DNA of 8,287 bases, taken from JAAZNO01 sp012798275 (lineage in GTDB: Bacteria > Chloroflexota > Anaerolineae > B4-G1 > SLSP01). Of the stretch, positions 1 through 5,969 are shown piece by piece. The stretch covers positions 1 to 8,287 of the forward strand of contig DAOPQD010000123.1 in assembly GCA_035347995.1 (NCBI GenBank), given 5' to 3'. The translations under genes were made by a program, and so were the position numbers. A model generated the notes under the pieces. It made no database searches. It was not told the DNA's origin and saw only the letters and a program-made list of their open reading frames with translations. Each line of letters begins with the position of its first letter. Position 1 is the first letter of the stretch.

Positions 1-10
1 AAAAAATAAG

Positions 11-49
11 GGGGTTTTGCAGGCGGGCGTAGCCCGCCTGCAAAACCCC
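11..49. repeat. Perfect 18-bp palindromic hairpin
   Basis: Arms 11-28 and 32-49 are exact reverse complements around a 3-base loop (GTA). On the - strand the stem is followed by CTTATTTTTT (complement of 10-1), so it would work as an intrinsic terminator for leftward transcription. On the + strand there is no T tract after it. No leftward gene in this window needs a terminator here. It could therefore end antisense transcription, or be one copy of a dispersed palindromic repeat. The hairpin is seen directly; its role is inferred. Confidence 0.8.
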
Positions 50-54
50 ACAAA

Positions 55-81
55 TTCCCCCCGCGCAAGGCGCGGGGGGAA
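55..81. repeat. Perfect 12-bp GC-rich hairpin
   Basis: Arms 55-66 (TTCCCCCCGCGC) and 70-81 are exact reverse complements with a 3-base AAG loop. It starts only six bases after the first hairpin, so the two form a double stem-loop ahead of galK. Its right arm contains six consecutive G residues (74-79) that are also the first tract of the G-quadruplex motif that follows, so the two structures would compete. No T tract follows on either strand, so it is not an obvious terminator. Confidence 0.75.
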
Positions 82-100
82 GGGGCCAGGGGATAGGGGG
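74..100 (+). other. Potential four-tetrad G-quadruplex
   Basis: Four G tracts of at least four bases lie at 74-79, 82-85, 89-92 and 96-100. They are separated by short loops AA, CCA and ATA. This satisfies the usual G-quadruplex pattern with four tetrads. It lies on the coding strand about 140 bases before the galK start, so if transcribed it would fold in the galK leader RNA. The motif is seen directly; folding in the cell is inferred. Confidence 0.55.
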
Positions 101-240
101 CAAGAGTTGATTCTCAATCTTCAGCAGTCGCCAGGAAACCTTGCGTTTTTTAGCCAATGACTGAACAGTTACCCTATGAGTGGTGACTACGACAACTTTC
201 TACTCACTGCTCTCTATTTTCAGAGGAGATAGGGTATTTC

Positions 241-1407
241 ATGATCACAGATGATTTATTTTCCAAAGTGAGCCGGGCATTCCGAACGCGGTTCCTGCGC
301 GAGCCGGAACTGGTGATCCGTGCGCCGGGGCGTGTCAATCTCATTGGCGAGCACACGGACTACAACGACGGCTTTGTGCTGCCGACAGCGGTGGATCGCG
401 CCGCCTGGCTGGCCGTCGGCAGGCGTGAGACGCCGGAAGCGATCATCCGCGCACTGGACATGGGGGGCGACGAGATCAACTTTCCCGTGGATCGGATCGC
501 CGCTTCCGCTGGCGGGTGGGGCGATTATCCCCGCGCCATCGTCTGGGCCTTCCTGGAGCGCGGGCTGCAGCCGGCCAGCCTGGAGGCGGTTCTGGCCTCC
601 AACGTGCCTGTCGGGGCCGGCATGTCCTCTTCGGCGGCGGTGGAGATGGCGTTCGCCTATGCCTGGAATGTTTTAAGCCTTTTCGATTTGCCCCGTGAGG
701 AACTGGCCTTGCTGGGGCAGCACGCCGAGAACACTTACGTCGGCGTGAACTGTGGGATTATGGATCAGATGATCAGTGCGTGTGGGCGGAGCGGACATGC
801 GCTGCTGCTCGACACGCGCACGCTGGAGCGTCGCTACATCCCCTTGCCGGATGACATCGCCATTGTTGTCGCGGACAGCTGTGTGCGCCGTTCGCTGGCC
901 GGCTCGGAGTACAACGTGCGGCGGGCGCAGTGCGAACAGGCGGTGCGCTTACTCCGGGATGCGGGTCTGGAGGGGATTCAGGCGTTGCGGGACGTGACGC
1001 CGGAACAACTGCAGGATCACGCCGCGGCGCTGCCGCCGGCAATCCTGCGACGGGCGCGGCATGTGGTGACCGAAAACGCGCGCGTTCAGGCGACGGTCAC
1101 CGCCCTGCAAGAGGGAGATCTCGAGACGGTGGGGGAACTGTTGAAGGAAGGACACCTCAGCCTGCGGGACGATTATGAGGTCAGCGCTCCCGAACTGGAT
1201 CTGCTCGCCGAAACCGCGTGGGAGGTCCCCGGTTGTTACGGCGCACGGCTCACCGGTGCGGGCTTTGGCGGCTGCATCATCGCCCTGGCGCAAGTTGAAG
1301 CCGTCGAGGATCTCTCTTCCTTGCTTACCGCGCGATATTTCGAGGCCTTTGAGAAGGAACCGGCGGTGTATGTCGTGCATCCGGCCGACGGTGTGAGCGC
1401 GCAGTAA
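241..1407 (+). CDS. galK: Galactokinase
   Basis: This 388-residue protein phosphorylates galactose at C1 with ATP, the entry step of the Leloir pathway in the cytoplasm. All GHMP-kinase landmarks are present. The galactokinase signature GRVNLIGEHTDYNDG begins at residue 30. The phosphate-binding loop PVGAGMSSSAA is at 123-133, and the C-terminal TGAGFGGC is at 338-345. Arg31 and Asp175 (in CGIMDQ) match the catalytic Arg/Asp pair of the family, and the galactose-contacting Glu-His-x-Asp is at 37-40. The length is normal for bacterial GalK. The ATG follows AGGAG at 224-228, rather far away, with a nearer AGGG at 231-234. No other galactose gene (galT, galE) is in the window, and the next gene is 184 bases away behind its own candidate promoter. 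galK therefore looks like a separate transcription unit and is unlikely to be functionally tied to the downstream cluster. Confidence 0.96.
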   Translation: MITDDLFSKVSRAFRTRFLREPELVIRAPGRVNLIGEHTDYNDGFVLPTAVDRAAWLAVGRRETPEAIIRALDMGGDEINFPVDRIAASAGGWGDYPRAIVWAFLERGLQPASLEAVLASNVPVGAGMSSSAAVEMAFAYAWNVLSLFDLPREELALLGQHAENTYVGVNCGIMDQMISACGRSGHALLLDTRTLERRYIPLPDDIAIVVADSCVRRSLAGSEYNVRRAQCEQAVRLLRDAGLEGIQALRDVTPEQLQDHAAALPPAILRRARHVVTENARVQATVTALQEGDLETVGELLKEGHLSLRDDYEVSAPELDLLAETAWEVPGCYGARLTGAGFGGCIIALAQVEAVEDLSSLLTARYFEAFEKEPAVYVVHPADGVSAQ

Positions 1408-1486
1408 TGGCCTGTTGCCTGGCGGCTGCGGCTCGCGGCTTTTCTCTTGTGGTGACATTTGCAGTCCGAAGAGATTCCTTGCACAC

Positions 1487-1516
1487 TTGTCCCCGCCTTG
1501 CGCCTGGTGCTATAGT
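1487..1516 (+). promoter_or_regulatory. Candidate sigma70-type promoter before the Ald-like gene
   Basis: TTGTCC at 1487-1492 (four of six bases of TTGACA) and TATAGT at 1511-1516 (five of six of TATAAT) are separated by 18 bp. The site lies in the 184-base gap after galK and would start transcription about 70 bases before the next ATG. I see no convincing intrinsic terminator after galK, so read-through remains possible. The call rests on consensus match alone. Confidence 0.4.
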
Positions 1517-1591
1517 GGATGCGGCGCACCGACTCTGGGCTGTGCATCCATTAAAATTCAGTTCGACTGCATCTTGAAAGGAGTGAACTTG

Positions 1592-2683
1592 ATGAACATC
1601 GGGATTCCCAAGGAACGGACAGATGGCGAGGATCGCGTTGGTCTGACGACCGCCGGGGTAGGATTGCTGATCCGTGCGGGACATAGCTGTTATGTGGAAA
1701 GCGGCGCCGGCAGCGCCGCCGGCTTCGATGACTATGATTACGAGCGTAACGGCGCGGCCATTCTCACCGACACCGGGGAGCTCTATGCCAAATCCGATCT
1801 GATCCTCAAAGTGCTCCGCCCGACGCCGGAAGAGATCGGCTGGATGCATTCCGGGCAGATCCTCATGGGCTTTTTGGGCTTGATGGCGGCGCCCCGGGCG
1901 GAACTGGAGGCCCTGAGCGCTCAGAAAGTCACGTTGATCGCCTACGAGATGATCACCCCCGATGGCGCTGATTATCCCGTTCTCAAGACCATGAGCGAGG
2001 TCGCCGGTCGCATGGCGCCGTATATTGCCGGCACGTTGCTGATGCGCAATCACGGCGGGCGCGGGGTCCTCCTCAACGGCGTACCGGGGATTTCGGCCGG
2101 CGAGGTGTTGATCCTCGGCGGAGGCACTCTCGGCGTCAATGCCGCCCGCGCTTTTCTGGGATTGGGCGCCAAAGTATTTTTGCTGACCCGTTCGTTGGAA
2201 CGGCTGCGCTGCCTGGACGCGCAGTTCAATGGGCAGCTCACTACGATGATCTCTCACGATTTCAACATCGCTTTTGTCACCCGCTTTGCCGACGTCGTGA
2301 TTGGCGCGGTGCGTGTGCCCGGCGAGCGCGCTCCGCAGCTCATCACCCGGCAGATGCTGCGTACCATGCGCCCCGGCACCGTCATCCTCGACTTTTCTAT
2401 TGACCATGGCGGCTGTGTGGAGACGAGTCATCCGACGACGCTGGATGCCCCGACCTTCATCGAGGAGGACGTGGTGCATTACTGCGTTCCCAACGTGCCG
2501 GGGGCCGTACCGCGCACCTCGACGCACGCCTTCAACAACGCCGCGTGGCCTTTTATCCGCGCGCTGGTCGAGTTGGGACCGGCGACGGCTTTTGCGCGGG
2601 TCCAGGAACTCAAGCACGCGGTCGTCATCCGCAACGGCGACGTGGTGGACAAGAAGCTCGAGGCCCTGCTTCGCAAGAGCTGA
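1592..2683 (+). CDS. Alanine dehydrogenase-family oxidoreductase, divergent active site
   Basis: This 363-residue protein has the two-domain fold of the alanine dehydrogenase/transhydrogenase alpha (AlaDH/PNT) family along its whole length. Recognisable blocks are PKERTDGEDRVGL (residues 6-18), MSEVAGR (134-140), GGRGVLLNGVPG (155-166), Rossmann GGGTLG (176-181), IDHGGCVETSHPTT (from 270) and VVHYCVPNVPGAVPRTST near the C-terminus. Against Mycobacterium Ald numbering, Arg15 and the catalytic Asp270 (here Asp271) are kept. The Lys of KVKEP (Lys75) is Leu75 in KVLRP, and the catalytic His of LHLA (His96) is Gly96 in LGLM. The NAD-selecting Asp after the second Rossmann strand is Thr199, followed by Arg200, which suggests NADP(H). 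It is therefore probably not a true alanine dehydrogenase. Related folds include N5-(carboxyethyl)ornithine synthase and saccharopine dehydrogenase. The ATG follows AAAGGAG at 1577-1583. The gene lies five bases before the CoA-transferase and is likely cotranscribed with it. The fold is certain; the reaction is unknown. Confidence 0.85.
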   Translation: MNIGIPKERTDGEDRVGLTTAGVGLLIRAGHSCYVESGAGSAAGFDDYDYERNGAAILTDTGELYAKSDLILKVLRPTPEEIGWMHSGQILMGFLGLMAAPRAELEALSAQKVTLIAYEMITPDGADYPVLKTMSEVAGRMAPYIAGTLLMRNHGGRGVLLNGVPGISAGEVLILGGGTLGVNAARAFLGLGAKVFLLTRSLERLRCLDAQFNGQLTTMISHDFNIAFVTRFADVVIGAVRVPGERAPQLITRQMLRTMRPGTVILDFSIDHGGCVETSHPTTLDAPTFIEEDVVHYCVPNVPGAVPRTSTHAFNNAAWPFIRALVELGPATAFARVQELKHAVVIRNGDVVDKKLEALLRKS

Positions 2684-2688
2684 GGCGC

Positions 2689-3993
2689 ATGGATTGGCGT
2701 GAGCGCTATCGCAGCAAGTGCGTCACCGCGTCGGAAGCGCTGGCCGCGACGATTACGTCGGGATGCCGGGTGTTTCTCACCGGCAACTGCGGGGTGCCGG
2801 CGGCACTGGTAGCCGCGCTGGTGGACTATGCGCCGCAGGTGCGGGATGTGGAGCTGGTACACGTGCTCACCGTCGGGCCGGCGCCCTGGGCCGCGCCGGA
2901 GATGGCGGGACACCTGCGCTCCAACATCATGTTCATCGGCTCCAACGTCCGCCCCAGCGTGTGGGAAGGCCGCAGCGACTTCACGCCGCTGTTGCTCTCC
3001 GAGTTCCCCACCGTTTTTCGTCGCGGCGGCCTGCCGTTGGATGTGGCGTTGGCGCATCTTTCCCCGCCGGACGCCGACGGTTTCTGCTCCTTTGGCGTCG
3101 AGACGGGGTTGGCCAGGACCCCGGTCACGTCGGCCCGCGTGATTGTGGCCCAGATCAACCCGCAGATGCCGGTCGTCGCCGGGGACACGCGCATTCACGT
3201 GGAGGCGCTCGACTACATTGTCGAGGCTGAGACGCCCCTCTACGAGCATTGCATGAACGACGATCCCTCCGATCCGGTGGTGGAAAGGATCGCCGGGCAC
3301 GTCAGCGAGCTGATCCCCGACGGCGCGACGTTGCAGCTGGGCATTGGCGCGATCCCTGACGCCATCTTGCGCTATCTCGTGGACAAGCGCGACCTGGGCA
3401 TTCACACGGAGCTTTTCTCCGATGGCGTCATGCAGCTGACCGAAGCTGGCGTCATCACGGGCGCGCGCAAGACCCGGCATCCGGGCAAAATCGTCGCCGG
3501 CTTCGTCCTGGGTTCGCGAGAGCTCTATCGCTGGGTGGATCGCAATCCCCTGGTGGAACTGTATCCTATCGAATACGTCAACGACCCGGCGGTGATCGGG
3601 CAAAACTTCCGTCAGGTCGCCATCAACAGCGCCCTGGAGGTGGATCTCACGGGGCAGGTCTGTGCGGATAGCCTCGGCCCCCGCCCCTTCAGCGGCGTCG
3701 GTGGGCAGCTGGATTTCATCTATGGGGCCTCGCGCTCCGAGGGCGGCGTGCCCATCATCGCCTTGCCGAGCACGGCCAAACAGGGCACGGTCAGCCGCAT
3801 CAAAGCGCTGCTGACGCCCGGCGCGGGTGTGACGACGACGCGCAGCCAGGTGCACTGGATCGTGACCGAGTACGGCGCGGTGAACCTCTACGGCAAGTCC
3901 ATTCGGCAGCGGGCGGCGAGCCTGATCAGCATCGCGCACCCCGACTTCCGGGATGACTTGCGCCGCGAGGCGGCTGTGTTGGGGTATGGATAG
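2689..3993 (+). CDS. Acetyl-CoA hydrolase/4-hydroxybutyrate CoA-transferase family protein
   Basis: This 434-residue class I CoA-transferase is predicted to move CoA from acetyl-CoA, or another acyl-CoA, to a carboxylate through a glutamyl-CoA thioester. The N-terminal domain has MFIGSNVRPSVWEGRSDF (81-98) and the LPLDVALAHLSPPDADGFCS block. GIGAIPDAI is at 218-226, and HTELFSDG carries the probable catalytic glutamate, Glu241. The CoA-site motif GVGGQLDF is at 336-343, followed by LPSTAKQGTVSR and IAHPDFRDDL near the end. This arrangement matches 4-hydroxybutyrate CoA-transferase (AbfT/Cat2) and the related succinyl-CoA:acetate or butyrate CoA-transferases. Sequence alone cannot settle the acid substrate. 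The ATG at 2689 lies five bases after the upstream stop, with AAGAG at 2675-2679 as a modest ribosome site. An upstream in-frame ATG at 2545 would place 48 residues of unrelated sequence inside the previous gene and was not used. The neighbouring ETF genes suggest that the acyl-CoA is later oxidised or reduced by an acyl-CoA dehydrogenase encoded elsewhere. Confidence 0.9.
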   Translation: MDWRERYRSKCVTASEALAATITSGCRVFLTGNCGVPAALVAALVDYAPQVRDVELVHVLTVGPAPWAAPEMAGHLRSNIMFIGSNVRPSVWEGRSDFTPLLLSEFPTVFRRGGLPLDVALAHLSPPDADGFCSFGVETGLARTPVTSARVIVAQINPQMPVVAGDTRIHVEALDYIVEAETPLYEHCMNDDPSDPVVERIAGHVSELIPDGATLQLGIGAIPDAILRYLVDKRDLGIHTELFSDGVMQLTEAGVITGARKTRHPGKIVAGFVLGSRELYRWVDRNPLVELYPIEYVNDPAVIGQNFRQVAINSALEVDLTGQVCADSLGPRPFSGVGGQLDFIYGASRSEGGVPIIALPSTAKQGTVSRIKALLTPGAGVTTTRSQVHWIVTEYGAVNLYGKSIRQRAASLISIAHPDFRDDLRREAAVLGYG

Positions 3994-4002
3994 CGCCGCG
4001 AG

Positions 4003-4030
4003 TTGTCCATTTCGAAAACTGGCATAAAAT
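4003..4030 (+). promoter_or_regulatory. Candidate promoter of the etf/fix cluster
   Basis: TTGTCC at 4003-4008 and TAAAAT at 4025-4030 (five of six of the -10 consensus) are 16 bp apart, within the 96-base gap before etfB. The -35-like hexamer is identical to the one in the candidate promoter at 1487-1492. If real, the four fix genes can be expressed independently of the upstream gene pair. This is a consensus match only. Confidence 0.4.
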
Positions 4031-4077
4031 CCACCCTGGAAAGGCAGAGGTGTTTTCTCGCCGACTTGTTGAGTTAC

Positions 4078-4083
4078 GGGAGG
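4078..4083 (+). promoter_or_regulatory. Ribosome binding site that sets a TTG start for etfB
   Basis: GGGAGG lies six bases before the in-frame TTG at 4090. The nearby ATG at 4096 is in a different frame. An upstream in-frame TTG at 4003 would add 29 residues unlike any ETF beta N-terminus and would fall inside the candidate promoter. The TTG at 4090 therefore gives the family-typical MFHALVAVKQVPD beginning. Confidence 0.8.
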
Positions 4084-4089
4084 TGTCCA

Positions 4090-4929
4090 TTGTTCCATGC
4101 ACTTGTAGCGGTCAAACAGGTGCCGGATACGACCAACATCCGCATTGATCCAGAGACAGGGAATCTGGTGCGGGAGGGCGTGCCGGCAATCATGAATCCT
4201 TACGATGCCCATGCACTGGCGGAAGCGGTGCGCTGGAAACGGCAGCTGGGCGGCAAGGTGACGGTCATCTCGATGGGGCCGTCGAGCTTCAGCTCCACCC
4301 TGCAGGAAGCGGTGGAACTCGGCGCGGACCGCGGGGTGCTGATCACCGACCGCAAATTCGCCGGCGCCGATACCCTGGCGACCTCCTACGTCCTGGCGGA
4401 GGTCATCAAAGCCATTCATCAGGAGGATCCCCTCCACCTGGTGTTTTTCGGCAAACAGGCCATTGACGGGGACACGGCGCAAGTGGGACCGGGGGTCGCC
4501 GTCCGCCTGGGATTGCCGATCGTCACCTACGCCGTCAAAATCCGCGAGGTGGATCTGGAGGGCGGGCGCGTGGTCGTCGAGCGCAAGACAGAACGGTGGA
4601 CTGAGGTCGTGGAGACCTCGCTGCCGGCGCTGTTGACGTGCGATAAGGAGATTGCCGAAATCCCCTTTGCCCCGCTGCCCGATCTGATCCGTTCCCTGCG
4701 CTATGAGCCGGAGGTGTGGACGATGGAGGGGCCGTGTCCTTTCGATCCCGACCAGGTGGGGGTGAAGGGGTCGCCGACCATCGTCTACAAGATGGGCACG
4801 CCTCCCCTGCCGCAGCCCGGTGAGAAAGTCAACGCTCGCGAGCTGGGGGTCGAGGGGGCGGTCAAATTTGCCCTCGATAAGGCGACCGCGGCTGGCATCA
4901 CGTCGTTGCTCCTGGGAGGTGCGCAATGA
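4090..4929 (+). CDS. etfB: Electron transfer flavoprotein beta subunit (FixA-type)
   Basis: This 279-residue protein is the beta subunit of the soluble heterodimeric electron-transfer flavoprotein. It begins with the family-typical AVKQVPDT (residues 7-14), followed by RIDPETGNLVREGVP and NPYDAHALAEA (36-46). The nucleotide loop reads GKQAIDGDTAQVGP (121-134). Canonical mitochondrial-type ETFs have DDDCNQTGQ here and hold AMP. The DGDTAQVGP form is the one I associate with FixA and other electron-bifurcating ETFs that hold a second FAD. ERWTEVVETSLPALLT (168-183) is the conserved beta-subunit region, and the extended C-terminal arm ends with GSPTIVYKMGTPP and about forty further residues, as in FixA. 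The start is TTG at 4090. Its TGA overlaps the etfA ATG in ATGA, which points to translational coupling. The symbol fixA would be equally apt, but no nitrogenase genes are visible. Confidence 0.94.
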   Translation: MFHALVAVKQVPDTTNIRIDPETGNLVREGVPAIMNPYDAHALAEAVRWKRQLGGKVTVISMGPSSFSSTLQEAVELGADRGVLITDRKFAGADTLATSYVLAEVIKAIHQEDPLHLVFFGKQAIDGDTAQVGPGVAVRLGLPIVTYAVKIREVDLEGGRVVVERKTERWTEVVETSLPALLTCDKEIAEIPFAPLPDLIRSLRYEPEVWTMEGPCPFDPDQVGVKGSPTIVYKMGTPPLPQPGEKVNARELGVEGAVKFALDKATAAGITSLLLGGAQ

Positions 4930-5969
4930 CCGCGCGACGTTTCTGGGTATTCCTCGAGCAAGAGGAGGGGAAGGTGCATCCCGTTTCGTGGGAGCTCCTG
5001 GGCGTGGCGCGCACCCTCGCTTCACAGGTGGCCGACGAAGCGGCGGCTGCCGGCGACACGGTGCTCGTCGAGGGCGTGTTGCTGGGGGAGAACGTGGGCC
5101 CTATCGCGCAAGAGGCGATTTACTACGGCGCCGATCGCGTCTACCTCTTTGACGATCCGGTCTTCGCCTATTATCGCAACTGTCCTTACTATCAGACCCT
5201 GGCGGCAGTGGCGAAGAAATACGGCCCGGAAGTCTTCCTCATCGGCGCGACGACGCTGGGACGCGACCTGGCGGGCGCGGTGGCAACGGCCCTGCGTACC
5301 GGCCTCACCGCTGACTGCACCGGCCTGGAAATGGGGGAAGTCAAAGGCGCCCGACAGCGGTTGCTGCTGGCAACCCGCCCGGCGTTCGGCGGGAACATCA
5401 TGGCGACCATCCTTTGCCGCAATTCGCGCCCGCAGATGTCGAGCGTGCGCCCGCGCGTTTTCCCGATGCCGCCTCGCAATCCCAACGCGACGGGTGAAAT
5501 CGTGCACGAAGAGGTGGAAGCGACTGAAGAGAGCGCGATGTCCTGCGTGCTGGAGTTTATCCATTCCAAGGGCGAAAGCGTCAACATCGAATATGCGGAC
5601 GTGATCGTTTCTGGCGGACGGGGATTGGGAACTCCCGATGGGCTGAAGCTGCTGCAGGAGCTCGCCGACGAATTGGGCGGCGTGGTGGGCGCGAGCCGTC
5701 CCCTGATTGACAGCGGCTGGATCGGCTACGCTCATCAGGTAGGGCAATCGGGGCGGACGGTGCGCCCCAAGCTCTACATCGCGGCCGGCATCTCCGGCGC
5801 CTTGCAACACAAAGTCGGGATGCAGAACTCGGACTTCATCATCGCCATCAACAGCGATCCCCACGCCCCCATCTTCGATGTGGCGGATGTGGGCATCGTC
5901 GGCGACCTCTATCAGGTGATTCCTGAGATGCTCAAACAGATTCGCGCGCTCAAGGAGGCGAAAGCATGA
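4926..5969 (+). CDS. etfA: Electron transfer flavoprotein alpha subunit (FixB-type)
   Basis: This 347-residue alpha subunit pairs with EtfB and holds the mobile FAD that passes electrons to the quinone oxidoreductase. The N-terminal domain includes a conserved TRPAFGGNIMATI block (150-162). The C-terminal FAD domain has SGGRGLG (229-235), GASRPLID (255-262), VGQSGRTV (272-279), the alpha signature GISGALQHKVGM (288-299) and INSDPHAPIF (308-317). All expected FAD-contact blocks are present, and there is no extra N-terminal ferredoxin domain as seen in some clostridial EtfA proteins. The ATG is preceded by GGGAGG at 4914-4919 with six-base spacing and overlaps the etfB stop by four bases. Its own stop overlaps the fixC start in the same way, so the three are almost certainly one operon. 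Confidence 0.95.
   Translation: MTARRFWVFLEQEEGKVHPVSWELLGVARTLASQVADEAAAAGDTVLVEGVLLGENVGPIAQEAIYYGADRVYLFDDPVFAYYRNCPYYQTLAAVAKKYGPEVFLIGATTLGRDLAGAVATALRTGLTADCTGLEMGEVKGARQRLLLATRPAFGGNIMATILCRNSRPQMSSVRPRVFPMPPRNPNATGEIVHEEVEATEESAMSCVLEFIHSKGESVNIEYADVIVSGGRGLGTPDGLKLLQELADELGGVVGASRPLIDSGWIGYAHQVGQSGRTVRPKLYIAAGISGALQHKVGMQNSDFIIAINSDPHAPIFDVADVGIVGDLYQVIPEMLKQIRALKEAKA

Noticed and set aside
101..240. A promoter for galK in the AT-richer leader (for example TTGCGT at 141-146).
   Set aside because: No -10-like hexamer sits at 16-18 bp from any -35-like sequence, so no promoter could be called with confidence.
1408..1460. A possible terminator right after galK (GC-rich stretch followed by TTTTCTCTT).
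   Set aside because: No stem with proper complementary arms could be found in the GC-rich part, so no hairpin supports it.
1325..2617. A 430-codon open frame on the - strand opposite galK and the Ald-like gene.
   Set aside because: It spans the ends of two real genes and the promoter gap, has low-complexity Arg/Gln/His composition and no recognisable domain.
1592..2683. The Ald-like gene as a pseudogene, because active-site residues are missing.
   Set aside because: The frame is intact, the length is normal, it has a good ribosome site, and all other conserved blocks are kept. Loss of specific residues with no general decay points to changed function.
2479..5025. A very long open frame (848 codons) on the - strand across the CoA-transferase and etfB.
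   Set aside because: It lies opposite two well-recognised genes, its translation is rich in Arg, His, Gln and Asp with no known motif, and it is the expected by-product of codon bias in GC-rich genes.
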